Assembly (NCBI RefSeq): GCF_921293095.1
Contig: NC_060254.1
Span: 59,566,069 to 59,630,068 of the forward strand
Direction: 5' to 3'
Origin: Ischnura elegans
Taxonomy: Eukaryota > Arthropoda > Insecta > Odonata > Coenagrionidae
Length of the DNA stretch: 64,000 bases
Position numbers and translations under genes: made by a program. The notes beneath the pieces were generated by a model, which worked only from the letters and a program-made list of their open reading frames with translations, did no database searches and had not been told where the DNA came from. Positions 34,080 to 44,511 of this stretch are shown here, one piece after another (the stretch's first letter is position 1; every line of letters begins with the position of its first letter).

Positions 34080-35618
34080 AACCTTACCTTACCTATGTGG
34101 CCACTCAAACCTCAGGAGGTTTTTGGCCTCACCAACAACATGTCGCCATCTATCTCTATCCGTCATCCATTCTGCATCTGCTCTCATCTTCCCTAAGTCC
34201 CTTTTCACTTGGTCCTGCCATCTTAGTCGGGGTCGCCCAAGCGGACGTTTTCCTCGGGGTTGATTTTCAGATACCATTCTTAGCATGGACTCATCTTTTC
34301 TCCTCTTTACATGACCGGCCCATCTTAATCTCCTGCTTTTTATTTGCGCTATTATATCCGGATCTGTATATAATTCTCTGAGCTCTTTGTTGGTTCTGAT
34401 CCTCCATACTTCATCTTCATTAATAGGACCATATATTGTTCTGAGGATCTTGTTTTCAAAAACTATCAATTTCCTCTCCTGGTTTTTTGTTAAAGTCCAG
34501 GTTTCGGATCCGTAGAGTATTACTGGTTGTATTATTGTCTTGTACAGTTTTGATTTAGTTTTTCTTGACAGAAGTTTGCATTTTAGCAATGATTTAAGAG
34601 CCCAATAACAGTTGTTCCCGAGAAGTAACCTTGCATTTATCTCTACCTCCTCTTTATTTTCCTGTTCTATGGTTACTCCTAAGTATTTAAAATTTGTTGT
34701 CCTTTCAAAGGTATAATTTTGGACTTTTAAAGCCTCTGCTTCTATATTTTCTGCGTGTCGACCAACAATTAAGTATTTTGTTTTTTCTTCGCTAATTTCT
34801 AATCCTACTTTTTTGGTTTCTTTTATCAGAGACTCTGCAAGAGTTTTTAACCCATTTGCATCCTCCGCCAATAAGGTCACGTCATCTGCAAAAGCTAGCA
34901 GATTTATCTTTTTGCCGACTTCAATCCCCGGTTGTTGCTCCTTTACGACTTTAAGTGCATTTTCTAATGACAGGTTAAAAAGCAATGGTGAGAGTGCATC
35001 TCCTTGTCGTACCCCCGTGACTACATCAAAACCTTCTGAAAATTCATTATTTATCTGTACTTTGCAACTTGAGTTTTCTGTACATATCTGAGCCAGTTTG
35101 ACTAGTTTGTTTGGGATTCCCATTCTCCTGAGATATTTCCACATTTGGTTTCTGTTGATACTGTCGTACGCCTTCTTAAAATCAATAAAGAGGAGGTGCG
35201 CATCTCTATTGAACTCCCAATACTTTGATAAGATTTGTTTAATGATATAAATTTGATCAATCGTAGACATTTGTTTTCTAAAACCTGTCTGGTGCTCTCC
35301 TATAATTTCTTCCGAGTATTCCTGTATTCTGTTATACAGTATTTTGGACAGTACTTTGTAAGCCGTGTTTATTAAAGATATTCCCCGATAATTGCTGCAT
35401 ACTAACCTGTCTCCTTTTTTATGCAGCGGGACTATTATAGAGAGGTTCCATTCTTTTGGTATTTTTTCCTCGTTCCATATTTTCACTATTAGTGCATGCA
35501 GCTTTCTTAAGAGAGCAGGGACCTTGGACGGTGCAGATAAACATGAGATATCAAAAAATTCCATTAAAAAATCGTTTTTTTTTTTCGAGAGGCGTGACTG
35601 TAAATTTTGTTTCTGCAA
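34080..35618 (-). CDS. RTE-like LINE reverse transcriptase, 5'-truncated, open
   Basis: A 509-codon frame without stops (34089-35618). Visible RT blocks: KIPKEWNLSIIVPLHKKGD, NYRGISLINTAYKVLSKILY, EHQTGFRKQMSTIDQI, LFIDFKKAYDSI (first catalytic Asp), GVRQGDALSPLLFN, LLAFADDVTLLAE (FADD catalytic pair) and YLGVTI. The C-terminal domain ends RRLRWAGHVKRR then RGKRPLGRPRLRWQDQVKRD. RTE-like proteins have an AP endonuclease before the RT; it is absent here, and the first ~20-40 residues (from 35618) are likely non-element sequence. The stop codon lies inside the (TAAGG)n 3' tail at 34080-34091, typical of very short RTE-type 3' ends. The unbroken frame suggests a young, dead-on-arrival insertion. 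Confidence 0.75.
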
Positions 35619-35868
35619 AATTCAATGGCTATCATACGTCGTTCTGTCGGTTCACACTTCCAGTTGCACAGATGGCTGTTTGGAGGGAGCGCTTCCCTAA
35701 GCGCTTCATCTCAATTTTGGACAACTCAGGGGGAGAGAGTCGGCCACTCCAAATCGGCCCTAGTTGAGATTACGAATTGTTACGATAGTATAAAAGTAAT
35801 TTTAATAAAAATAAGGTTTTTTCTCGCCACAATTTATCAATAATTTTTATGTGAACATATTTATTTGC

Positions 35869-36329
35869 TTATTTAAATAAATAAAAGATCGTAGCACTTT
35901 TCCACAAGAATTTCTAATGCGCATAACGCGTTTCGGCTCACTGAGCCATCATCTGGTACAAGGCACTTCAAAGCATTTGAAAATTCCTTAGCTCCCGTTG
36001 AAACCAGGTTCTCTTTGCTGCGTTCACTGTATGGCGAGCTGCTTTTGATGTGGATCTAGTTGTAATGTTCACGTATTTCGGAGTGTCTCAAGTTGAACCT
36101 CTCTCCGAAATACGTGAACATAACAACTAGATCCACATCAAAAGCAGCTCAACATACAGTGAACGCAGCAAGGAGAACCTGGATTCAACGGGAGCTAAGT
36201 GTCTTGTGTCTTGTACCGGCTCAGTGAGCCGAAACGCGTTGTACGCATTAAAAATTCTTGCGGAAAAGTGCTACGATCTTTTATTTATTTAAATATGTCT
36301 AACTTCCGCCAATTGAAGCCTGAATCTGT
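35869..36329. mobile_element. hammerhead-bearing foldback insertion 2 (Penelope-like, inferred)
   Basis: A 461-bp insertion bounded by the 17-bp duplication TGAACATATTTATTTGC (35852-35868 and 36330-36346). It is almost entirely a long inverted repeat: 35870 to about 36080 pairs with about 36092-36295. Shared blocks include AAAGATCGTAGCACTTTTCC, GATGTGGATCTAGTTGT and TTCACGTATTTCGGAG with their complements. The 34 nt at 36296-36329 lie outside as a one-sided tail. The left arm has a near-complete hammerhead core on the minus strand; the right arm has the same core on the plus strand with the CUGANGA box deleted. No ORF. This looks like two inverted Penelope-type terminal repeats with the coding part lost. 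Confidence 0.65.
35922..35959 (-). ncRNA. hammerhead-ribozyme-like motif 2
   Basis: On the minus strand: GTAC (35956-35959), box CAGATGA (35949-35955, one change from CUGANGA), one unpaired T, stem II GGCTC-AGT-GAGCC, GAA, then the self-complementary ACGCGT and T. The outward-facing right-arm copy (36213-36244) has the identical stem II, GAA, ACGCGT, T and then GTAC, which would complete stem I, but lacks the box. The box substitution should weaken activity. Confidence 0.45.
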
Positions 36330-36519
36330 TGAACATATTTATTTGCCACGATTTTCCATCATTTTCCCATCCGTTTTTAATGATCGAAGAGGCATAATTG
36401 GATTTTGGTGGTCATTTTTTTAACTAACCTCCGACCATGGCCAATTTTTACGTGGTTTTTGGGAGTCTGTGAACACAGTACTTGGATTTTGAGGAGTGCC
36501 AAACACCCTAGCCAAACAT

Positions 36520-36571
36520 CCCTGCCAAACACCCTAGAGGTGGCTCGCAGGGTATTATGTAGATGTAGATG
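36520..36571 (+). repeat. CR1-like LINE 3' tail fragment
   Basis: AGGTGGCTCGCAGGGTATTA then TGTAGATGTAGATG matches the 3' end of the LINEs at 24367 and 61195. Only the final stretch is recognisable. Confidence 0.5.
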
Positions 36572-36579
36572 AGTGGGCA

Positions 36580-37216
36580 TATCGCAACTAGAGGTATGGA
36601 GGCTTGTTGTTCAAGTATATCTAGTTTAGTACGGAACTCGCTCACATCAGGAGCAACGGATAAGGGAAAATTCCGGATGCCTTGCAGTAAACAGTTTTTA
36701 TTGATATGAGCGCGTCAGGCAGGTTCTTTTCGGGAAAGTTATACTTTCCGGTCTTCTACTTAATAAAACCCTAATAAACGTACCAAACGCTGAATATAAG
36801 ATAGCGTCCGCAAGCATTATTATGTTCTTGTGCTGGTATGAAAATCGTTTTCAAAGTGGATTTAAATCTTCTGAAAACCACGAAATTCGCAGAAAATCCA
36901 CAGGACGGGCATTTGGATCAATTTTTCCTTCATGCACTTGTTTATACGCTACCTCGATTTTAATTATTGTGTTCCTGATAGCATAAGTTCGAGTGCGTTT
37001 TTTTTAATCTCCAAAGATTTGTGTTTCCTTCATGTCATCAATTTGATTTTAAAACATGAACCTAGCAGAAAGTTCGACAGGATGGGTGTTTCCATTAATT
37101 TTCACTCTCTGAACTTGTTAGCACGTATATCTCTGGTATAATTTTTTGCTTTGTTTCTGATAGCATGAGGTCGAATGCATTTTTTTAAATGTTCTAAGCC
37201 AATGAAGCAACTCAAC
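36580..37216. other. interval without recognised genes
   Basis: 36890-37000 and 37065-37170 contain loosely similar T-rich blocks (TTTT(A/T)ATTATTG-type and AGCATAAGTTCGAGTGCGTT against AGCATGAGGTCGAATGCATT), suggesting a diverged direct repeat. No gene. Confidence 0.4.
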
Positions 37217-37230
37217 CAATTTAGGCCGTT

Positions 37231-37524
37231 TCCAAGTAGGCTTCCGCGGAGATTATGATGATATTTAGTGATTTTTCCGGGTATTCTTCCGCGTTAATCC
37301 ATTTTGTAGGACAATATTTCGCCAACGTGGAAAAGGGTCTTCAAAGATCCTGACCAATCAGGGCACACCTCAACAAAAAAGGCGGCAAAAGGGGTGTATA
37401 TAAGATGAAAAACTTTCTGCATCGACACTTCAGTGGACCTGAGGAAGCCAACTGGAACGTTGGCGAAATATTGTCCTACAAAATGGATAAACGCGGAAGA
37501 ATACCCGGAAAAATCACTAAAGAT
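37231..37524 (+). mobile_element. hammerhead-bearing foldback insertion 3 (Penelope-like, inferred)
   Basis: A 294-bp insertion between copies of the 14-bp duplication CAATTTAGGCCGTT (37217-37230 and 37525-37538). A 65-bp inverted repeat with one mismatch seen (37264-37328 against 37457-37521) encloses a 128-nt spacer with a possible TATA-like GTGTATATAAG at 37395-37405. The 33 nt at 37231-37263 lie outside the repeat on the left. The right arm plus spacer edge form a complete hammerhead-like motif on the plus strand; the left arm holds only its 3' half. Confidence 0.7.
37435..37476 (+). ncRNA. hammerhead-ribozyme-like motif 3
   Basis: GGAC (37435-37438) can pair with GTCC (37473-37476) as stem I. 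CTGAGGA (37439-37445) fits the CUGANGA box exactly. One unpaired A follows, then stem II GCCAAC/GTTGGC with loop TGGAAC, then GAA. Stem III is the self-complementary ATAT, followed by T as the cleavage-site nucleotide. All required core positions are present except that stem II is offset by one base. A 4-nt self-complementary stem III cannot form a hairpin in cis, so dimer cleavage would be needed. Confidence 0.6.
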
Positions 37525-37859
37525 CAATTTAGGCCGTTCTAAATACTACTGAAGCAAACTTCCTAATCGCCGGAGAATGAATCATTATAAAAATAACTTT
37601 AATAACAGTTTCAATATTGCATCATGCAGTATCTTAATATTTCTCAAAGCAAATCCAAGAGAAATTTAGGAGTTGCCATAGTTTTTTTTTCGAAGTAGTT
37701 TGTTATTTTTTACTTCAAATGTGCTCCTTCCGATTATTTTCATCTGCCAGTAGTCCCCCTACATATTTCACAGATCAGCTCATATATATATTTCTTTGGA
37801 AGGACCAGGAGAATCGCTGTGATTAACAGAGGTATTGAATCACTTGGAAAAGTATAGTT

Positions 37860-38335
37860 CTAATCCAACTATCACGTCACCATGGAGCTATTTCAACGTA
37901 ACGCTTAAATCTTATCTTGAATAATGTCCGTGCTCATTTTTCTACAGAGCAAGACCCTATCCCGTTCCCTGCTTATTTGTGGTTGAAAATATTAATCTTT
38001 CTTCATAGCATAGCTCCATCTATATTTACCGTGCTGCGATGACGAGTAAATGTAGTTAATATTCCGTCTTTCCGTCTGTCAACGCCCTCTTTTCTACCGT
38101 AATTCCATGGCATCAAAAATTCTTTCCCCGAACATATTTAACTCTTCCTTTATTTACAAATCTTCCCTTAAATACCACCTGAAAATTCCATCACCGTCTA
38201 ATCCATAATTCTCCTCCTGCTGTTCAAACAATTTATTTCGTTTGCTTTTCCTTACTGTATTATCTTTAAGCTATTATATATTTATAGATATAAATCAATT
38301 CAAAAGCCTTTGTGTCGTTTTTGGTGGCGAAATAA
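37860..38335 (+). pseudogene. LINE C-terminal/3' end remnant
   Basis: Near 38080-38160 shifted frames give FYRNSMASKILSPNIFN and SFIYKSSLKYHL, resembling the final residues of CR1/I-type LINE proteins. The end, AAAAGCCTTTGTGTCGTTTT then GGCGAAATAAATAAA, is shared with the LINE 3' end at 63630-63672 (AAAGGCCTTAGTGCTGTATT then GGCG...AATAAATAAA). The RT core is absent. Confidence 0.45.
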
Positions 38336-38692
38336 ATAAATTATAAGCCAGAGAGAACGACTGATTTTCCTCTATTCAATCGACTTACAATGAATGTTGG
38401 TTTCTCCACTCTATCCAAAGCGCAAAGTAGAGAAATTAAGGTATTTCAGTTTTGGAGGTAATCCGGAAGAGTAAAAATGTATTATTATTTAACTAAGTTT
38501 GTCATAAGAACACTCTCAGTAATAACGGCTGCAACATCGCCGACCATATACGACCATCAATGACGACTGACATCAAGACAAATATTTTAAAAGACGGCAT
38601 AAGTACTGAAAGTGTGTTCATTGAGTAAAGTTAAAAATTATACACCAATACGAAGGGAAAAAAAAAGAAAAAATATTGAACGCTCGCCGAAG

Positions 38693-38758
38693 GGAATCGA
38701 ACCCGGTGCAAAACGAACGAAGCAGCGTAAGCGCCGAAGCACTATAACCACCCATCCG
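38693..38758 (-). repeat. tRNA-derived SINE B, copy 2 (head)
   Basis: Minus strand GGGTGGTTATAGTGC (box A), CGCTTACGCTGCTTCGTTCG, then CCGGGTTCGATTCCC (box B GGTTCGATTCC). Better preserved than the copy at 5935-6010. An AT-rich body follows towards about 38600. Confidence 0.65.
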
Positions 38759-38892
38759 TATTTTTTCAATTAAAATTTTTTATTTACAACCATTTTACAA
38801 TCATTGATAGTCTCACATTACATAGTTTAACAAAGGTTTTTTTTCTGATAATCTGGCTTTAAGAAAAAAAAGAATACCCAACTGTACCTCGG

Positions 38893-38970
38893 AGGCCGGG
38901 GATTCGAACGCCCGACCCGGCCCACTCCGCCCTGTTGCTCGTGAGTCGGGCGCTGATCCACCAGGCTACC
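38893..38970 (-). repeat. tRNA-like SINE head, third type
   Basis: Minus strand GGTAGCCTGGTGGATCAGCG (box A-like) and GGGCGTTCGAATCCCCGG (box B) with an overlong middle. The acceptor ends are not complementary, so it is a SINE and not a functional tRNA. An AT-rich stretch separates it from SINE B downstream on the same strand. Confidence 0.5.
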
Positions 38971-39406
38971 GTTGTTACAAATGTTTCAAATTTTGAACAT
39001 AAAATATTGATTACCTTGAGTTGTCCTCAGAAGAGGGATTACATTGTTTACCTAGGTTAAAATATTTACATTCATTGTCACACAAATATACATTTACTCA
39101 TACAAAACATGGATAAAAGGAAAAGTGACTTCTGGAAAAGGCAGAATTCTCGCTAAATTTATAATACAGTGGGTTGTGTTAAGATTACACATTTTGAACA
39201 TAAATTTTGTGAATCTACTTCATTTTTATAATGTTAAAATTTTTTGGTAAGACATCTTATCCGTATTGTTTTTAAAAGAAAAGTTATCCGCTCTTTTTTA
39301 TTTTAACAGTCATTATGCAAGATATATCAATAGTACACAGTCCACAATTTAATATTCTCTAATCATCTAATACGGCCATAATAAACTTTTTTTGTTCTTC
39401 GATCAT

Positions 39407-42400
39407 TCATATTTTGCTACACTCGTCTTTAAATTTTTGGAGGCTTCTCGATTCTTCTCTAACTAGTGTTGTGTAGATAGCTATCAGTGTGCATAAAATA
39501 TTGCTTCTTGCACTTGGAAAGAGTTTAAAGTCAAGTGTTAGCAGTTGTACGTCGCTGGCTGGGGCGCCTCCGAATGCGTCCCAACATCTGTATATATGTT
39601 TAATTTTGTTCCATAGTCCTATTCCTTTTGTGCAACCTATGAATTTAAGCGTACTAGTGTCTGTTCTGCCGCAGGTTTCACAGGTTGGCGAGCTGATGAT
39701 TCTACATCTGTACCTCATCTCATTTGTAATATTGATCCCTGACAGGATTTCGTAAAGCGTGCTCTTCTTGTGAAGGTCTGTTTTTAGTTTCTTAAAGTTT
39801 TCCCACGCCCTCTTGCCAGGTGGTGGATGCTCGGTACTCCTCCCTGCTTCCTCGACGTCCTTTTTCATTAGTGTTTTTACTGGTGTGGTTCGATAGTTGT
39901 TTGCTTTGCGAAAGTTTGTTATTTTCTCTCTTAGGCCTTTAAGGAATGGTATTCGCTTCCCCCTCTCCAATGCCGCTTCTGCCAGGTCAATTCGTTGTTT
40001 ATCCTGTGATGTGAAAGCTTTACAGTAATTAGACATTAGAATCATGTTTGCTTTTCTTTCTGCATTTTCCAGGTTGACACCGCCCCTTTCTTCTTGTAGG
40101 TACATTAGCTTTCTTTCTTTTTTGAAAAGAAACCCGTTCCAGATTAACATATTTGTTGTTCTTATTATTTTTGCATGTGTCTTCTTAGGCATGGGCCATA
40201 CGTGCGCCACATACCACAGAACTGGATATATCTGTTGGTTTATTGTTCTGATTCTTTGGAGTAGAGGTATATTATTTTGACTGAAGCTGTAGCATTTGTG
40301 CCTGGATATACGCAGGGCTTCCTCCCAGTTGCTCCGGATAGTGCTGGTGATGTCTTTTTCCCAGGAAAGTCCCAATATTTTTATGTTTTTTGCTATGTTC
40401 CAAGTTACTTGTCCTGTGGTGTCTTCTTTTTCGTCTAATCTAAGGATTTTGGTTTTCTTCTGGTTTACTTTTATTCCTACGGGTTCAAACTGTTCTAGTA
40501 TTTGCTTTGCTTTCTCCAGTTGTTCCTCGTTTTCTGCAAAAACAGTAATGTCGTCTGCGTATGCTATGGTTGAATACCTTTCTCCTCTTCTGATGGTTCC
40601 TATTCCTTCCTTGTGTAATTCTTTCAGGATCGGGTTTATTGCTATGGTGAATAAAATCATCGAGAGGGGGCATCCTTGTCTCACAGAGTTTCGTATCCGG
40701 AATGAATTGGAGATGTTGTGCTGCAGTTGTACTCTTGCGGTTATATTCTCGTATATGTTTTTTATTATTGTTATGATGTTGTTGGGTAGGTTCATGTGCT
40801 TCATTATTTTGATTATCCATTCAATTCTGATGAAATCAAAGGCTTTTTCCAGGTCTACTGCGGCTATTGCGGGGGATTTGTCCAAGGGTCCGGGTGATGA
40901 TAGTATTAAGTCTCTTATGATGGTCACTGCTTCGATTGTGTTTCTATTGCTGAGTCCGGCGCATTGATGTTTGTACAGTAATGGTGAGACTATTGGTTCT
41001 ATTTTGTTTTTGATTATGTGGGTGAATATTTTGTAATCGGAGTTGAGGAGTGAAATTGGTCTATAGTCGTCTATGGATTTTGGTGTTTGTATCTTGGCTA
41101 TTGGTTTAATTATAGCTTGCTTCATTTCTTCTGTTGTTCCTTCTATGCTAATCTGGTTGTATAGTTTTGTCAGTGCCGGTTTTAGTAGGTCCCAGAAGTT
41201 GAAATAAAATTCGTATGGTAATCCATCGGCCCCTGGTGCTTTTCCTTTTTTCAGATTGTGTTTGATGTCGTCTAAGTCCTTCTCCGTAATTTCCCCCTCG
41301 TACTTCTTCTTTTCTTCTTCCGTCAGTCGTGGTCCCTGTTGTAGTGGGGGTGATGCCTCTTCATTCCAGGTTTTGTATTTGTTGTATCTGTTTTCGAAGT
41401 GTTTTCTCATTTGATTCAAAGTTGCTTCTTCCCCTTTATCGGCGATTTCCTTTGGGAGTGTTGTGGTTTTCACTTCTATTGTCCTCCTCAGGGTGGCGAG
41501 GCTGGTCGGGCTCTGCTTCTCGTTATGGATTTCTTGTTGCCATCTTCTTGTGGTGTATTTTTCTGCTTCTATTTTCTGGATTATTGTCTTTAGCTGTCTG
41601 GCCTCTGTGTTATCCTATTCATTTCTGTGGGTTTTCTGCAGATTATCATTTAAGCATTCCCTATAGAATTTTAATGTTTTTGTCAGCATGCTGTTTTTTG
41701 TTTGGGTTAGTCTTTGGATTTTGGTTCTCACTCTCGGTTTAAAAATCTTTTCCCACCAGTCTGCGGTGCTGTGATCCAGGGCTGGATGGTTCAGTAGCTG
41801 TATTATCTTCTCCCTGATTTCCTCGGCGGCCTCTTCGTCTTCCAGGATCGCAGTATCCATTTTCCAGTGATTGTTAGGTCTTATTATTTGTGTATTGTTC
41901 TCTGTTTCTATTTCTGCTATAATGGCGTGGTGGTCTGATCATGTCATGGGTAGGTTTTTGAAAGCTGTTATTTTATATTTCAGTTTTTCGGAGGTGAATA
42001 TATAGTCTAGTCTATTGTTTGAGTGTGTGCCGAATCTTGTGTATTGCTGTGTGTTGTTTCCTGTTATTAAGCCGGTATCTATTGCCTTTATGCTATGGAT
42101 TAACAGATGAAATGATTTGGAAACTTGGTAGACTATTCTATTTTGGTTTGCGCTACTGTCTTGTTTTCTGTAAATGGCATTGAAGTCCCCACCCATCACC
42201 GCCTTTTCATGAAAACAATTAACATATGGTACAATTTCGTTGTAAAACAGATTGTCTCTGTCCTTTCTACCCAGGGCTCCCGAGGGTGCGTATACATTGA
42301 TGATGTTTATTCCTTCTATTTTTACCGCTATCACCCTGCCCGAGCTATGTCTCCGGCAGTTAATTGTCTTTAGTTCTTTTCTAACGCAGATTAGGATTCC

Positions 42401-42598
42401 TAAATTGCCTTCTGCAAAGTTTTCATAGATAACGAAGTTAGCGTTTGCCCATTTTGCCTCTTTATGTACTTCTTGTAGCATGATTACGTCTAATTTTTCT
42501 TCTTTGAAGGCTCCCCAGCGCACGTTTATTTTAGTGGGGTTTATTATCCCCGCTGTATTGAATGATGCGATTTTCATATTATTAACGAAATTGGCCAT
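39407..42598 (-). pseudogene. LINE ORF2: AP endonuclease and reverse transcriptase
   Basis: A single frame of 1064 codons broken only by in-frame stops at 41939-41941 (TGA) and 41615-41617 (TAG). The endonuclease part begins MKIASFNTAGI and has LDVIMLQEVHKEA (catalytic Glu), INVYAPSG, VMGGDFNA and RLDYIFTS; the first stop lies just before the SDHHAI motif. The RT part has KGKAPGADGLPYEFY, DYRPISLLNSDYKIFT, AIAAVDLEKAFDFI, RQGCPLSMILFTIAIN and IAYADDITVFAE (YADD). A cysteine/histidine segment, ISSPTCETCGRTDTSTLKFI, lies near the C-terminus. These signatures are those of the L1/Tx1 group. It would nick target DNA and copy the element RNA. Two stops make it inactive as read. Confidence 0.85.
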
Positions 42599-43409
42599 TT
42601 ACTATAACGTATGCAGAGTATGAACCCTCCAAAAAAAACACAAGAACACAAAAACAAACATAATTATAGCATTCAGTAGATAGCAAATTCCATTAAGTCT
42701 TATCTTAATATTTACCAGCAGAAAGGGACGTCCATATACACATTTGATCAGAATTAATATTAAAATTACGTCTGTTTGCTTCTCCATTTTCACTCTCATA
42801 CAATTTGTCTTTTTAATGGGCTTAAGATGCCCGTCGTATTTAAGAATGCTATTTACATACTTTAGGTACATATGAAAAGGGATGAAGAAGCCAGAATAAT
42901 ACAAGATAAACCAGGAAGGAAACTTTGCCAACGTTGCGGCAGACATATTAGAAGCAACAGAGCAAAAAAATGAAGTATAAAAAAAAATAAAATATGAATT
43001 TCCTTTCATTGGCCGGGATTCGATTACCCGAATTTGTCCGTTCAGTTCACAAGTGCTGCACCTTGCCCACTGGGCTATCATTTCATGTTGCGGAAACACA
43101 TTACTTTTGGGTTTAAGAGCCCAATGCCACTTGTCTTTTCCACTTACTTCGAACTTGCATCGGGAGTTTCTCCGCCAGCTGACAGCCGGCCGACGGTGAT
43201 CCTTGCCCGTAAGTGGGTCGGCTAAAGGTACTTCCCCGGCGCTGAGGCTAAAAATAGCCTCTTGCTGCACGTTGCCTCGGCCGCTGCAGCACGGGCTGCC
43301 AACCTTGGTGTGTTGAAGCCTTTGATGTTTTCTGCTTCCTTCTCCGGGGCATGCTTTCCTGGCTGCTCCTGTGGGCATCCTGGTGTTATCTGGAATGAAA
43401 ATATTTGTC
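42599..43409 (-). other. LINE inter-ORF region with tRNA-like segment
   Basis: About 810 bp between ORF1 and ORF2, long for this type of LINE. On the minus strand 43080-43005 reads ATAGCCCAGTGGGCAAGG (box A-like) then GGGTAATCGAATCCCGG (box B-like), suggesting a SINE or tRNA fragment inserted here. An open frame runs through the whole region (43567-42602), in phase with ORF2, and ends in TAG-TAA directly before the ORF2 ATG. Its second half is hydrophobic and low in information, so I do not call it a gene. Confidence 0.45.
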
Positions 43410-43877
43410 TTAGTCATCTTTAAGTAGATTGGCTCTGCCTTCGTTGTATAGAAGGTCTTTTTTTCGTCTATTTTGTAGTGTTTTCGTGTCATGTGAAGAT
43501 CTGTCCCTTGCTTTTGATATCCTTCCCCTTTGTGATGACCGTGCCCTTCCCCCCCTGTCACTGTCACTATCTTCTCTTAATCTTCTGTTTTGTCCCTCGT
43601 TAGGTGGGTCAGGGGTTAGGAGGAAGCTGTTCTGTTCACTTCCACTGGGTTCTAAGGAGATTTTAGACATCCAGTCCGGAGAAAACGGCTGCTCTATTTT
43701 CACTTTTTCACTCACTGTGCTTTCAATAAACGTTAACTCGTCATCGTCATTGTTTTCATTTGCTGGTGGGCACTCTCTAGTCACCTCCTCATTGCCTCCT
43801 GCCCTCGGTGTCTGGGCGCCGGTCGGCTCCGAAGAGATGTGTTCCGTGTTGTCCTCTTCTGGGTTTCGTCTTAGGGT
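43410..43877 (-). pseudogene. LINE ORF1, 3' part
   Basis: Downstream part of ORF1 after the LTR insertion: a charged, low-complexity C-terminal region (LRRNPEEDN, later NENNDDDELTF, RRLREDSDSDRGGRARSSQR, KTLQNRRKKD) ending at the TAA at 43410-43412. Arg/Ser/Asp-rich tails fit an RNA-binding ORF1 protein. The frame is continuous with 51925-52912 once the inserted element and one GGGT copy are discounted. Confidence 0.7.
43874..43877. repeat. target site duplication GGGT, left copy
   Basis: GGGT just outside the left LTR is repeated at 51925-51928 outside the right LTR. Four-base duplications are typical of Ty3/gypsy and errantivirus integration. Confidence 0.85.
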
Positions 43878-44246
43878 TGTCATGCATTGCACAACGGACC
43901 CACCACAGCGGACCAGATGCCTGTCCAGAAAACCATTAAGGGCTGCATTGGGCCACTATCAGCTGTTTTGGAAGAGTGATAGTTAAATGTACCACTCTCA
44001 CTTCTTTAAAAGGGTTCTAGATACCCTCACTGCTTTTAAAGGGTAATAGATGCACTCTGTTTTAAAAGGGTCATAGATAGTTTCACTGCTTTTAGACGGG
44101 GGATTGATAAGTGCAGTTTAAAAGGATTGTGGCAGATGGTTTGCCACAAGAACAACTTAAAAGGCCCATTTTGGGAGAAGCTCTCCCTCTCCCCTTCCCC
44201 TGCCTCAGAAACGTATACTGATCCCCCCCTTCTCTAGAAATAAGAG

Positions 44247-44254
44247 TATATAAA
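44247..44254 (+). promoter_or_regulatory. TATA box of the 5' LTR
   Basis: TATATAAA at 44247-44254. Transcription should start about 25-30 bp downstream, near 44275-44282. The 3' LTR copy is at 51690-51697. Confidence 0.65.
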
Positions 44255-44345
44255 CCCTTGCATCCATGGACCTCGCGGGAAGAGACCAAGCTCGCTGCCG
44301 AAGCCTACGCTACTCCAGGGTTCTGGAGTCTGTAAGATTTTCATA

Positions 44346-44351
44346 AATAAA
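44346..44351 (+). terminator. poly(A) signal in LTR
   Basis: AATAAA at 44346-44351; the functional copy for genomic RNA is at 51789-51794 in the 3' LTR. Located about 70 nt after the predicted start, which sets the R region. Confidence 0.55.
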
Positions 44352-44493
44352 ATCTCTTTCCCACTAGCATCACTCTGAATTTCAATTCTTAAGTACCAGC
44401 AACCCTCTCAGAGAGTTGATCTAGCCACTCGGATCGATCTCTCCGTTTCAGTCGTGTGTACCGAAGAGTCGGGAAATAACATAGAAACGTTAT

Positions 44494-44511
44494 TGGTGTC
44501 AGGTGCTTGGG
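44494..44511 (+). other. candidate primer-binding site
   Basis: TGGTGTCAGGTGCTTGGG starts 12 nt after the LTR and begins with TGG, complementary to the CCA end of a tRNA. I cannot name the tRNA by eye. Confidence 0.5.

Larger units (their letters stand above)
43878..44481 (+). repeat. 5' LTR
   Basis: Starts TGTCATGCATTGC and ends GGGAAATAACA. U3 contains several TTTTAAAAGGGT-like repeats (about 43998-44110), which could be regulatory. A TATA box and a poly(A) signal lie in its last 240 bp. Inferred layout: U3 43878 to about 44280, R to about 44370, U5 to 44481. Confidence 0.9.

Noticed and set aside
38893..38970. Functional tRNA gene
   Set aside because: The boxes fit, but the acceptor ends do not pair and the middle is too long. 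Treated as a SINE head.
40296..40967. Plus-strand open frame of 223 codons
   Set aside because: Antisense of the LINE reverse transcriptase; no domain of its own.
41329..41742. Plus-strand open frame of 137 codons with hydrophobic residues
   Set aside because: It is the antisense shadow of LINE ORF2.
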